Shown here piece by piece: positions 11,480-22,515 of a stretch of 64,000 nucleotides of DNA (the stretch's first letter is position 1; every line of letters starts with the position of its first letter). The stretch comes from Petaurus breviceps papuanus (Eukaryota; Chordata; Mammalia; Diprotodontia; Petauridae): the NCBI GenBank assembly GCA_028583685.1, contig JAMXIF010000077.1, positions 11,939,363 to 12,003,362 of the forward strand. The letters are read 5' to 3'. The translations under genes and the position numbers were made by a program. The notes under the pieces were generated by a model. That model did not search any database and had not been told where the DNA came from. It saw nothing but the letters and a program-made list of their open reading frames with translations.

Positions 11480-11885
11480 GGTTCATTAGATTTAGTGTGA
11501 GGAAGGGCACATAGACTGCTGTAGGAAGATAATAGTGTGTACGGAAAGGAGCAAAACGTAAGAATACTGGAAACATAGGAAGGGACCAGGTTGTGAAGGG
11601 GTTTATAAAGCAAAATGAGGATTTTATATTTAATCCTGTAGGTAATAAGGAATCACTGGAGTTTATTTAGTAGAGATATGATATGGTTAGATTTCTGCTT
11701 TAGGGAAGTAACTTTGTCACCTTAGTGGAAAACATTTCAGAATGAGAGAGACTAGAGACTGGAAAATCAATCAAATGGCTATTTCAATAGTCTAGGTAAT
11801 AAAGGTTAAGGGCCTACACAAAGATGATGGCCATTTAAGGGATTCAGAAGCAACGTGTTGGAGAGATGACATGATAGTTAATGAG
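11480..11885 (+). repeat. dispersed repeat R1, copy 1 (family not named)
   Basis: Shares an ordered set of blocks with 36240-36600: a 'gattttatatttaatcctgt' block, 'aatcactggagtttatttag', 'gatatggttagatttctgct' and 'ggaagtaactttgtcacctt'. In copy 1 it continues through 'ggctatttcaatagtctagg'. I recognise the block order as a common old mammalian repeat but cannot name it with confidence. An L2-type tail in reverse follows at once. Confidence 0.7.
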
Positions 11886-11894
11886 TGTCATAGA

Positions 11895-12105
11895 AATTTA
11901 ATAATCAATAATCATTAATACACACTTATTAAGCGTGTACTATATGTCAGGCACTGCTAAGCACTGGGGATAGAAATATGAAAAAGAGACACCACCTTCC
12001 CTGGAGGAATTTGTAATCCAATGTGAGAAAGGTAACACACATATCTGAAAAGGGGTATGTGAGTGGCAATAAAGGGCACCTAGCACAGGGGCATATTGGG
12101 GAAGC
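11895..12105 (-). repeat. L2-type LINE tail, minus strand
   Basis: 'acttattaagcgtgtactat', 'gtcaggcactgctaagcact', 'gggatagaaatatgaaaaag', then a diverged 'ctggaggaatttgtaatcc' block: the reverse of an L2 3' end. Confidence 0.75.
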
Positions 12106-13083
12106 CAGAGAAGTATAAAATGAGTAGAGGCAAGTGGGAATTGAGGAAATATTTGAGAAAATGCCAGTCTTGTTCCCCTCCTTATATGGAGTATATTTCT
12201 CCAACCTCCAATCAAAGGGGCAGAGGGTACTGAAGAAGAGTGAGCACAAAGGCTGAGTGGATCTTATATGATAATGAGGTTTCCCAGTGATTACTTTCCC
12301 TGAGGCATGAAGAAAAATCAAAGATGTTAAAATGAGTGCATCTAGGTAGACAATGAGATATCTGACCAAGAGTTTGAAGGAAATAGAGATTTCTGGGTTC
12401 GGGAAAGCCAAGGGCAAGCTATAGTTTTTCAAAATCATAATGATCATCAAGGGCATCCAAGAAAGGAAAATGATTCACTTCATCTTCTAATATTTATTTC
12501 TACAGGTTGACCAAATATTTTAAATTGTTTAAAAAATGTTTGAATAAAGCAATCTGTAGCTGTCAAATATGAATCCCATATGATGTAGTATAGATCAAAT
12601 GATGATGATATAATTTAAAATGCCAGATATTTGAAATGCATTTCGTGAGTCTTACTCAGATTATCTTTTAATGAATAGGATAAATTGGGAGTTGCAGGAC
12701 TTTAAAAGAAGCCCCCCCCCCCAAAAAAAAAAAAAACCAACCAAACAAAAACCTTACCCACTCTTTACTTGGTCAATAAAATATAAATAGGCTCCTTCCT
12801 ATTTATGAGGCAATGAATGAATAGGTGGAGTTTTTCTCTTTCTCTTTTCCTTTTTCGTTTTTGGAAGGGGGCTTAAATTGGAACTAATAGAGTTTCTATG
12901 GCTCTTTGTGTATCTGGAATGTTAATGATGCATCCCAGATAATGATAATACCCTGAATGAAATCTAAGGATAAGTGGATAGGATACAATTGTTCTGTGAA
13001 TTTACCATTAGTCTCCCCCCACCCACTTGCCCCCTCCACCCCAACTCACCACCCCAGGATTTGGCAACAGTAATTAGAATTGT
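12106..13083. other. no repeat family recognised
   Basis: Contains a C10-A13 homopolymer junction at about 12712-12736. A 169-codon minus-strand frame covering 11947-12456 starts in the L2 fragment and has no domain, so it is not called as a gene. Confidence 0.5.
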
Positions 13084-13088
13084 ATCAT

Positions 13089-13629
13089 TGTAAGGGTTAT
13101 GGGATTTAAAGATCTTCCATGCCCTGTTGGACTTGCTGATGTAGCAGGAAGGGGCGGAGCAAGAGGAAGCGGAAGCCAAGCTAGCATTCCTGCGTTGGCT
13201 GGCGGTGGTGGTGACGGCGGCAGCAGCAGAGGCAGTGGCAGTGCGAAGCCCTTTTTTGAGTTAGGACTGCTAAGGACTTTCTGCTAAGGACCCCTGCTGA
13301 GGACTGCCAGGGGCCGGAGCTGCTGGGAGCGCGCTTCCAGGACGCTGGGTGGTTGCTGTGAGTGGGGAGAGGAGGACCTTTGCCTGAGGTAGCCTGTTCT
13401 GTTTTAAAGGCTTGAGAATGTGGGTGCTTTCTACTTTATCTACCTGTGCCAATATCATAACTACTCTGATGGCTTTCACTTTCTGGTTTTGGGACTCAGT
13501 CTTTTGGTATCTTAATAAATTTTCTAGTTTATTTCCTCATATGGCAAACATGACGTATTTTGTAATGGATAATTATATCAGCATATTTGTAATCTCTATA
13601 GGAATTGTGAATATGGCATTGCTGATACA
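13089..13629 (+). mobile_element. solo LTR, family B copy 2 (ERV-type, fossil)
   Basis: 541 bp, starts TGTAAGGGTTATGGG and ends ...GCTGATACA, so TG...CA ends. Flanked by a perfect 5-bp duplication ATCAT (13084-13088 and 13630-13634). This fits LTR integration with a 5-bp stagger, as in ERVL-like elements. AATAAA lies at about 13514. The GC-rich block at 13145-13260 is the richest in G+C in the window. No internal gag/pol sequence adjoins it. Confidence 0.88.
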
Positions 13630-13734
13630 ATCATTCATTAAAAACAAAATTCATTATCTTCAAATGAATCTAAAAGCCATATAATTTTCCAAATGACCTT
13701 AATGACATTACAGGACGTCAGGGTTCTTATTATC

Positions 13735-13910
13735 ACATATCTAGAATTTGAAGGATTAGAGATCAATTAATCCAACTGCCTCATTTATAGATGAAGAGAC
13801 TGAAGCTCAAGGATATTAAATGATTTGTCCCTGGTTAGATGGATAGTAAATATCAAAGGTGGGATTTGATTGCAAGTCATCTAACTCCAGATTCAGTATT
13901 TTTTTATTCA
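13735..13910 (-). repeat. MIR/THER-like SINE, minus strand
   Basis: Reads 'tctagaatttgaaggattag', 'ctcatttatagatgaagaga', 'tgatttgtccctggttagat', then 'ggtgggatttgattgcaagt': a reversed SINE with a CR1/L3-like tail at its left end. Confidence 0.75.
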
Positions 13911-14610
13911 TCCAAATGATTATTCTCAGTTTCAACAGAAGACATTAATTCCTCCAAAATATTTTCCAATCACCTGATGTGTGCCTGCATTTCCATAATT
14001 ATCAATGTTTTCTAAATTTAAGGATCATTTCATGATCTGGTCAAGGGAATAAAGGGTCACCATCCTGAATTTTATATACACACATCATCAAAAATGAAGT
14101 CAATCGCTGGCCTTTTTTTCTCTAAAAAGTTGGAAAAAATGCAAAGGATTGGGAATTCTTTTCTTAGCATCTCAAAGCTGAAGGAAAAAAAGTAACTGTT
14201 CTCCCTCTATATCTGGCACAATAATATTTAAGGAACAGCGTGGGGAAAATTGACATGCTTCCTCTCAGAAATCATTTCGAACTTCAGCCTAACATTTTTC
14301 AGGCTGTTAAACTGTAGAGAATCATATGAATGATTAGTGTTTGTGCCTAGAAAAATACAGCAAATATCATCTCTTTGTCAAACTACTAAGACTGGGAAAC
14401 ATTTTCTTATAGTCTGATTTACATCATGAAACCCTCAAGTTGATGATCGCCACCTCAGAATCTTTCTGTAGGAAACTTCAGAACACTACTGACCTCAGAA
14501 AGGGAGGTTTCCTGATTTCCTCTTTGAGATCAAAGAGCAAGGTGTCTGGAAATATAAACAAATTCTGTCTTCCTGAAAATAATCATACCTACTCAAACAA
14601 AAGCCATTAT
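13911..14610. other. no feature recognised
   Basis: AT-rich unique sequence. Confidence 0.45.
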
Positions 14611-14683
14611 ACTACTACTTCTGCTGCTGCTGCTATTACTACCACCACCACCACCACCACTACCACCACCACTACTACTTATA
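14611..14683. repeat. (ACT/ACC)n triplet microsatellite
   Basis: Mixed ACT, CTG and ACC triplets. It abuts a SINE fragment that begins like the ATTATTATT end of a MIR-type SINE in reverse, so it probably grew from that tail. Confidence 0.9.
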
Positions 14684-14775
14684 GATATCATTTATATAAA
14701 ATTTTAATGTTTGCAAAGAGTTTTGCATATATTATCTCCCTGATTTATTTGAAGGATTTGCACACAAGTCACCTC
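14684..14775 (-). repeat. MIR-type SINE tail fragment, minus strand
   Basis: 'tatagatatcatttatataa', 'ttttaatgtttgcaaagag', 'catatattatctccctga', matching the reversed tail seen at 41270 and 31060. Confidence 0.6.
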
Positions 14776-16280
14776 ACACAGTAAGCTTTTCTGGTTTCAC
14801 CTATATATTAGTTGTTTTTTTTTTTCCCTCCTTCCTCAAATAGACATACATTTATGCATGTGCACATATGTACATGAAATACATATTATGAGTATATACT
14901 ATAAGTAGTCCATAAACTCCATATCATACAATATTGCTGTTATTGCATACAATGTTCTCCTGGTTCTGCTAATTCCACTTTGCCTCAGTTCATGTAAACC
15001 TTCTCAGGGTTTTCTGAAAGTACCCTGCTCATCATTTCTTATAGCACAATACTTTCCCATCAAAATCATCTACCACACTTTTTTCAGCCATTCTTCAACT
15101 GTTGGCTATTGCCTCAATTTTCAATTCTTTGCCAACACAAAACAGCTAATATAAATATTTTTGTACATATAGGGTTGTTTTCTTAAATCTCTTTGGGCTA
15201 TAGACTTGGAAGTGGTACTAGCTGGGTCAAAGTATATACACAGTTTTATAGCGCTTTGTTCTACAAAGTGGGTGAACAGTTCACAAATTCACCAAGAGCA
15301 TATTACTGTATTTATTGTCCCACATCCTCTCCAATATTTATCATTTTCAGATTAGTCAATCTGATAGGGGTAAGGGAGTACCTCAGAGTCATTTTAACTT
15401 TCATTTCTCTAATCAATAGTGACAGAGAATTTTTGTATGACTATAGATAAATTGATTTCTGTTTCTAAAAACTTCTAGTTCATATCCTTTGATCACTTAT
15501 CTATTGAGCAATGACTTATATTCTTATAAATTTGACTCAGCTCTCTGTAAATTTGGAAATGAGGCTTTTATAAGATAGATTAATTGCAACACTTTTCCCT
15601 ACATCTTCCTGAATTCCTTCTAATCTTGGATGAATTGGTTTTATTTGATTTATTCAAAATTATTCATTTTTCATCCCATAATGCTATCTCTTATTTGGTC
15701 ATAGATTCTTCCCTTATCCATACATTTGACATGTAAAATATTCCCATGTTGCTCTAATTTGCTTGCAATTACACCTTTTAGGCCAAAATTATGTACTTAT
15801 TTTAACTTTATCTTATCATGCAGTGTGAGATGTTGGTCTATGCCTAGAAACTACTTTTCAGTCTTCCTAACAGTTTTTGTCAATTAGTCATTTTTTTGTG
15901 ACAAAATTTTGAAACTTTTTGTTTATCAAATACTACTACTGTGTATTGTATACATAATCTATTCCACTGATACACAATGGTATTTCTTAGCCAGTACTAG
16001 ATTTGTTTTGATGATTGTCATTTTGTAATGCAATTTGAGATCTGATACTTACCAAGTCACCTACCTTCATATTTTTTTAATTGATTACTTTGATACTCTT
16101 TTTTTTGTTCATTCACATGAATTTCATTATTTTTTTCTAGGACTATAAAATATATTTTGGTACTTTGATTGCTATGTCAGTGAATAACTAATTTAGGTAG
16201 AATTGTTATTTTCATTGTAATGGCTATGCCTTCTTATAAGCATTAATATGACTACAATTGTGTAAATCTATCTTCATTTA

Positions 16281-16292
16281 TGTGAAACATTT
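16281..16292. repeat. target-site duplication of the HAL1-like element, left copy
   Basis: TGTGAAACATTT, repeated exactly at 18196-18207. Confidence 0.9.
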
Positions 16293-18195
16293 ACTTTTAC
16301 TTTTAAATTTTTTTCCAATTTATTTATTTATTTTTAGTTTTCAACATTCATTTCCACCAGATTTTAAGTTACAAGTTTTTCTCCCTATCTTTCCCCCACC
16401 TTCCCCCTGCACCCACTCCCACTGGGAAGATAAACAATTCAATATAGGTTGTACATGTGTAGTTACACAAAACATTTCCACAGTAGTTATATTGTGAAAG
16501 ACTAAATATATTTCCCTCCATCCTATACCACTCCCCATTATTCTATTTTCTCCTTTGACACTATCGTTTTACAAAAGTTTTTGCTTCTAACTACCCTCTC
16601 ACCCAATCTGCCCTCCCTTCTATCATTGCCCCTCTTATCCTCTTCCCCCCCCCCCCATTTTCTTGTAGGGTAAGATACCCAATTGCGTGTGTATGTTATT
16701 CCCTCCTCAAGCCAAATTAAATGAGAATCAGATTGTCCCATTCCCTTTCACCTTCCTGCTCTTCCCCTCCATTATAACAGTTTTCTCTTGCCTCTTTTAC
16801 ATGAGATAATTTACCATGATGTACCATGTCTAGGCTCTTTTTTTTGTCATGGCTTTAAGGTAGCCTAAAAATTTTTAATGATCTCTCCTAGGTCTATTTT
16901 GCAGTTCAGTGGTTTTTCCAATGAGATATTTCCCATTGCCTTCTATTTTTTCATTTGTTTGGATTTGTTTTATAGTATCTTAATTTCTCATAAAGTCAAT
17001 ATCTTCCATTTCCTTCAATCTCATTTTGAAGGAATTATTCTCTTCAGTGAGTTTTTGAAATTCGTTTTCCACCTGGCAAATTTGGCTTTTTTTAAGGCAT
17101 TCTTCTCCTCATTGGCTTTTTGGGCCTCTTTTGCCATTTGAATTAGTTTATTTTTTAAGGTCTTATTTTAGTTAGTATTTTTTGGTGTCTCCTTTAGCAG
17201 GCTGTTGACTCACTTTTCATGATTTTCTTCCATCATTCTCATTTCTCTTCCCAATTTTTCCTTTACTTCTCTTACTTGATTTTCAAAATCCCTCTTCAGC
17301 TCTTCCATGGCCTATTACCAATTCATATTTTTCTTAGAAGCTTTTGATGCAGGAGTTCTGACTTCATTGTCTTTCTTCCATTCCATGCTTTGATTCTTTT
17401 TGTTCCCAAAAAAGGATTCTATGTTCTGTTTGTGCTTCCTCTGCTTGCTCATATTTCCAGCCAGTTACTTGACTTTTAAGCTCTTTGCCATGGTAGAACT
17501 CTGCTTCCAGAATGGAGAGAGCTATGTCCCAAATTCCTGGGGTTTTCACAGTTCCCGGAGCTATTAGGAAAACATGCTCTCTGCAGCCCTCACAAGCTCT
17601 TGCAAACTGGCCACACACCCCAGGACTACCACCCAAGACCATGATCCAGATCCAAGCAGGTTAAAGCAAGAGTGATTACCCTCTGAATGGTCACTTGGTC
17701 CCCCTTTGATCTGTAGTCCAGGAGCTATGGAAGCAGCCAAGTGGCAGCAGCTAATTTCTCTGTGCCTCTGCCACTTCTGACCCCTGGGGGCAGGGGCCAG
17801 ACCTCTCTCTTCTCCACCCTGTTCCAACAGAGTTCCACCCTGACCTTTTATTTTCTTTTTGGAATTTATGGGTTGAGAAGTCTGGGAGCCACAACAGCTG
17901 CTGGTGATTCACTCTCCTGAAATCTGCTTGTGCCTACATTGGTTGGGGCTGCAGTGGGGACAGAATCCTAAGGCTCACACAGGACTGTGTAAGGCTCCTA
18001 GCTTTGTATATTAAACCCTTCCTGTTGATCTACCAGGATGCCTTCAGTGGGAGATTTGTTTCTCTCTGTGACTTTATGGTTTCTGTAGCTCTAAAATTTG
18101 TTGAGTCATTTTTTTTAAGAGAATGAGAAGTGATTGGAGTGGGAGATCATGCCAAGTTTGGGCTTCTACTCTGCCATATTGGCTCTGCTCCCTTG
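16293..18195 (-). mobile_element. HAL1-like (half-L1) retrotransposon
   Basis: 1,903 bp on the minus strand, bounded by a perfect 12-bp duplication. The 5' end at the right begins GGGAGCAGAGCCAATATGGC, like the start of marsupial L1-type elements. An ORF1-like start (MSKQRKHKQNIESFFGN) is visible near 17450 on the minus strand. A lysine/glutamate-rich coiled-coil-like stretch follows at about 16900-17330. After ORF1 the sequence goes through a spacer with a G run (plus-strand C13 near 16650) into an L1-type 3' end (16300-16500) and an A-rich tail, with no endonuclease or RT sequence. That architecture defines HAL1. Several stops are present, so it is not active now. Confidence 0.78.
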
Positions 18196-18207
18196 TGTGA
18201 AACATTT
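18196..18207. repeat. target-site duplication of the HAL1-like element, right copy
   Basis: TGTGAAACATTT, identical to 16281-16292. Old L1 ORF2 sequence resumes directly after it. Confidence 0.9.
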
Positions 18208-18805
18208 TGTAATTTTATTCATATAGTTCCTGAGTTTGTCTTGGCAGGTAGAGTTTCAAGTATTTAATATTGTCTACAATTATTTTAAATGGAATTTTTC
18301 TTTTTTTCCTTCCCTACTGGACTTTGTTGGCAATACATAGAAATATTTATGAATTAAGTGGGTTTGTTTTATATCCTGAAACTTTACTTAATTATTTAAT
18401 TTAATTTAATTTAATTATTTCAAGGAGGTTTTTAATTGATTCTTAGAATCCTCTTAATATACCATCATAACATTGGCAAACAGTAATAATTTTGTTTCCT
18501 CATTGTCTATTATAATTCTTAATGGGAATCATTGTTTCACAAATGATGTTATTGGAAAGGCTTCTAGTTTATTCCCATTATACATAACACTTGCTGATTG
18601 TTTTAGATAGATACTACTTATCATATTAAACAAAATTCCATCTATTCTTATCCTTTCTAATGTTTTAATATTAATGAATGTTTTATTTTGTCAGAAAATT
18701 TCTGAATCTATTAAAATGTTTTATACTATTCTTTGATTTTTTATTATTTTTATTAGTATTATTGATTAGTGTTTTTTTCTAATATTGCACCAGACCTGTA
18801 TTTCT

Positions 18806-18973
18806 TTTTTTTTTCTTTTTTTTGCCTTTTGGAGGGCAATTGGGGTTAAATAACATGCCCAAGGTTACACAGCTAGTTTTTTTGTGCAGGTGTTAAGTGT
18901 CTGAGGTCAAAACCAAACTCAGGTCCTCCTGACTCCAGGGTGGTGCTTTACTCACTGTGCCACCTAGCCGCCC
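18806..18973 (-). repeat. tRNA-derived SINE, minus strand, inside L1-1
   Basis: T-rich tail at the left, then 'ggcaattggggttaaataac', 'caaggttacacagctagttt', 'gtgccacctagccgccca' at the right end. Flanked by ACCAGACCTGTATTTCT (18789-18805) and ACCAGCCCCCTATTTCT (18974-18990), a 17-bp duplication with three differences. Confidence 0.9.
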
Positions 18974-19117
18974 ACCAGCCCCCTATTTCTGATATAAGTC
19001 TCACTTGGTCATAGTGTGTGATTTTTTTTTTTGGGGGGGGGAAATACTGCCATGATCTCCTTGCTAGCATTATTATTGTTATTGTATATTTGCATCAATA
19101 TTCATCAGATAAATCCT

Positions 19118-19324
19118 TCAGTTTTCTTTCTCTATTTTTATTCTTGCTGATTTAGGTATCAGTGCATTACTTGTATAATAAGAGGGACTTGGTGGAATTC
19201 CTTCTTTGTTCATTTTTCTAAATAGTTTATTTAGTTTTGGAATTAATTGTTCTTTGAAAGTTTGGTAGAATTGCTTTCTGAATCCATCTGGTCCTGAGGA
19301 ATTTTTCCTAGAGGGCTTGTTCAA
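19118..19324 (-). pseudogene. L1 ORF2 reverse-transcriptase fragment (L1-1)
   Basis: 69-codon open stretch holding the N-terminal part of the L1 RT domain: SGPDGFRKQFYQTFKEQL, LFRKMNKEGIPP and NALIPK in the family order. It is a remnant of the about 1,275-residue ORF2, without catalytic context. Part of the dead L1-1 copy, not a gene of its own. Confidence 0.85.
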
Positions 19325-20046
19325 TATGTTTTATGACTTGTTCACTATCTTTTAATTTTCAAATAAAATATTATTTATGTATTCTATTTCCTTTTCTGGT
19401 AATTTGGGTATTTTACATTTTCGCTAGCATTCATCCATTTCACTTAGGTCATCAGATTTTATTGGCATATAATTAGGCAAAATGGCTTCAAAATTATTTT
19501 AATTTCATATTTATTGCTTTTAAATTCATCTTTTTAATTTTAATACTGATAATTTGGTTTCATTCTTTCTTATTTTTTATTCAAGTTAAGAAATAGTTTA
19601 TATATATATTTTTTTTCATCATAAGACCAGCTCCTATTTTCATATATCAGTTGAATTGTTCTCTTACTTTTAGCTTTATTAATTTCTCCTTTCATATTCA
19701 GGATTTCCAATTTGGTATCTAATTAAGGATTTAAAATTTTATACTTTTCAAAGCTTTTTTTAAGTTGCATGACCAATTCAGTGATTTATTCTTTCCCTAT
19801 TTTAATGTTGTAAACATTGAGAGCTATAAAATTTCTCCTAAATACTAATTTGACCGCATTCCACAAATTTTGGTAGTTACTTCATTATTGTCATTCTCTT
19901 CCATGAAATTATAGATTTCTATTATCTGTTCTTTGATTCATTCAGTCTTTAGTATTAGATTATTTAGTTTTCAATTAGTTTTATATATGTTACTACAGCC
20001 CTTTACTGAATGAATATTTTTTTTATTGAATTGTGATTTGGAAAGA

Positions 20047-20061
20047 TTGCATTTAATATTT
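20047..20061. repeat. target-site duplication of L1-2, left copy
   Basis: TTGCATTTAATATTT, repeated exactly at 22501-22515. Confidence 0.92.
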
Positions 20062-21130
20062 TTTATTAATAATTTAAAAAATTATTTACTTTTAGTTTAA
20101 AATATTCAGTTCCACATTCCCTTGAGTTTCAAAGATTCTCCTCCTCCCTTTGCTCCCCCCTCTCCCCCAGGGCAGCACTCAATAGGATCTACAAAAACCT
20201 TCACATTAAACATTAGTCAGGTTGTAAAGAAGGATTATAACCAATGGGGCGAACAATGAGAAAGAGGAAACAAAACAAAACAAAATAAAAAGAGAGAAAG
20301 CAAGTAGTTTGCTTCAGTCTGCATTCAGATTCTGTAGTTCTTTCTCTGAATGTGGATATGTTCTTTCCATCATGTGTATTTTGGAGTTGTTTTATAAACT
20401 TGCATTGCTGAGAGGAACCCAGGCTATCAAAGTTAGTCATCACACATACACTGTGTCCATAATTGTGTACAAATTTATCTTAGTTCTGCTCTTCTCACTC
20501 AAAATCAGTTTATATAAGTCTCTCCAGATAATTATGAAGCATGCCTACTCCTCATTTCTTATAGCACAATAGTATTACATTATATTCATATACCACAGCT
20601 TGTTTAGCCATTCCGCAATTGATGGGCATCCCCTTGATTCACAATTCTTTGCCACCACAAAAAGAGCTTCTATAAATATTTTTGTACATACAGGTCCTTT
20701 TCCCACTTCTCTGATCTCTTTGGGATACAACTCTAGAAGAACTATTGCTGGGTCAAAGGGTATGCACTTCTTTATAGCCCTTTGGGCATAGTTCCAGATT
20801 GCTCTCCAGAATGGTTTGATCAGTTCACAACTCCATTAACAATGCATTAGTCTTCCAATTTTTCCACATCCTTTCCAGCATTTATTATTTTCCTGTTTTG
20901 TCATCTTAGCCAATCTGACTGGTGAGATGTGGTACCTCAAGCCTTGTTTTGATTTGCATTTCTCTAATCAATAGTGATTTAAAGCATTTTTTCATATGCT
21001 TATAGATATCTTTATTTTCTTCCTCTGAAACCTGTCTGTTCATATCCTTTGATCATTTATCAATTGGGGAATGACTTGTATTCTTATAGATTTGGGTCAG
21101 TTTTCTGTATATTTTAGAAATTAGGCCTTT

Positions 21131-21284
21131 TAGGGTGGCCAGGTAACACAGAGAGTAAGAGCACCAGCTCCAGTGTTGGGATTACCTGGGGATCAAATCC
21201 GGGCTCAGATACTTAGCCCCACACCCAGAAATAACTGGCCTACCTTGAGAAAGTTACTTAACCCTGATTGCTTTAAAAAAAAAA
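21131..21284 (+). repeat. young tRNA-derived SINE (family S), copy 1
   Basis: TGGCCAGGTAACACAGAGAG head with a Pol III A-box-like region, B-box-like GGATCAAATCC, 'ccctgattgctttaaaa' and an A tail. Perfect 15-bp duplication AGAAATTAGGCCTTT at 21116-21130 and 21285-21299. Inserted into L1-2, so it is the youngest layer of this nest. Confidence 0.95.
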
Positions 21285-21728
21285 AGAAATTAGGCCTTTA
21301 TCAGAGACATTGATTGTAAAAATTCTTTCCCAATTTTCCACTTTCCTCTTAATCTTGGTTATATTGGCTTTATTTGTAAAAAAAAACAAACTTTTCAATT
21401 TAATGTAATCAAAATTATCCATTTTGCATTTCATAATGCTCTCTAACTTTTGTTTCCTCATAAAACCTTCCCTTCTCCATAAATCTGACAGGTAAACATT
21501 CCTTTCTCTCTCAGATGGCTTACAGTATCATCCTTTATACATAGATCATGCACTCATTTTGATTCTATTTTGGTATATGGTGTAAGATATTGGTCTATGC
21601 CCAGTGTCTGCCATACTATATTCCAGTTTTCCCAGCAGTTTTTGTCAAATAGTGACTTCTTATCCCCCAAACTGGGGTCTTTGTACTTATCAAAACAGTA
21701 GATTACTATAGCCATTGACTCCTTTGTC

Positions 21729-22007
21729 TCATGTATCTAATCTATTCCACTGATCCACTACTCTATTCCTCAGCCAGTGCCAAGTAGTTTTGATGACTGC
21801 TGCTTTATAATACAGATTAAAACCTGGTATGGCTAGGCCTTTCCTAGCATTTATTTTCATTAATTCCCTTGATATTATGGGCCTTTTGTTCTTCCAAATG
21901 AATTTTGTTACTATTTTATCTAGCTTTGCACAATAATTTTTTGGTAGTTTTATTGGTATGGCACAAACTATGTAATTTAAATTAGGTAAAATTGTCGTTT
22001 TTATCAT
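21729..22007 (-). pseudogene. L1 ORF2 C-terminal region fragment (L1-2)
   Basis: 92-codon stretch with AIPIKLPKNYCAKLDKI, KFIWKNKRPIISRE, GLAIPGFNLYYKAAVIKT and DQWNRLD. This is the same order as the region after the RT domain of mammalian L1 ORF2 (NAIPIKLP...FIWNQKR...LYYKATVTKTAWYW...DQWNR). Remnant of L1-2. Confidence 0.9.
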
Positions 22008-22134
22008 ATTAGCTCGAGCTCTCCATGAGCAGCTGATGTTTTTATAAATTAGTTAGATCTGACTTTATTTGTGTGAAAAGTGTTTAGGTCCTGGGTTTGT
22101 TTTGGCAGGTATATTCCCAAATATTTTATAATTT

Positions 22135-22506
22135 CTACAGTAACTTAAATGGGATTTCTCTTTCTATCTCTTGCTGTTGGATTTCATTAGAACTATATAT
22201 TGATGAAGATTTATGTGGGTTTATTTTATATCCTGCAATTTTGCCAAATTTATTTGTTTTCTCAAGTGATTTTTTATTTGATTTTCTAGGATTCTCTAAG
22301 TATATCATAATATCATCTGCAAAGAGCTTAGTCTCTTCTTTGCCTAACTTGATTCCTTCAATATCTTTTTCTTCTCTTATTGCTACTGCTAAATTTTCTA
22401 GTCTCAAATTGAATAATAGGGGTGATAATAGACATCCTTGTTTCACCACTGATCTTATTGGAGATACTTCTAGCTTATCCCCATTACATATAATACTTGC
22501 TTGCAT
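22135..22506 (-). pseudogene. L1 ORF2 RT catalytic-region fragment (L1-2)
   Basis: Open stretch of 123 codons with RSVVKQGCLLSPLLFNLRLE (the QGCPLSPLLFN motif of L1 RT) and LFADDIMIYLENPRKS, which carries the FADD catalytic motif. The retained motifs identify it as L1 RT. It ends at the 5' truncation point of L1-2. Confidence 0.92.
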
Positions 22507-22515
22507 TTAATATTT
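22501..22515. repeat. target-site duplication of L1-2, right copy
   Basis: TTGCATTTAATATTT, identical to 20047-20061. Confidence 0.92.

Larger units (their letters stand above)
20062..22500 (-). mobile_element. younger 5'-truncated L1 (L1-2) inserted in L1-1
   Basis: Its 3' end is at the left (20062) with the usual 3' UTR (reversed GAACCAGGAGAAC region near 20490-20520). It extends through the ORF2 C-terminus to the middle of the RT domain at 22500, where it is 5'-truncated. A perfect 15-bp duplication flanks it. It is better preserved than L1-1, with open stretches of 92 and 123 codons, but has a SINE at 21131-21284 and other breaks. Without the SINE and its duplication it is about 2.27 kb. 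Confidence 0.92.

Noticed and set aside
11947-12456. 169-codon minus-strand frame
   Set aside because: It starts in unique sequence and ends in an L2 tail fragment. No domain, and a competing frame of 91 codons overlaps it.
22097-22510. 137-codon plus-strand frame
   Set aside because: It is antisense to the L1-2 reverse-transcriptase fragment at 22135-22506, which explains the open frame.
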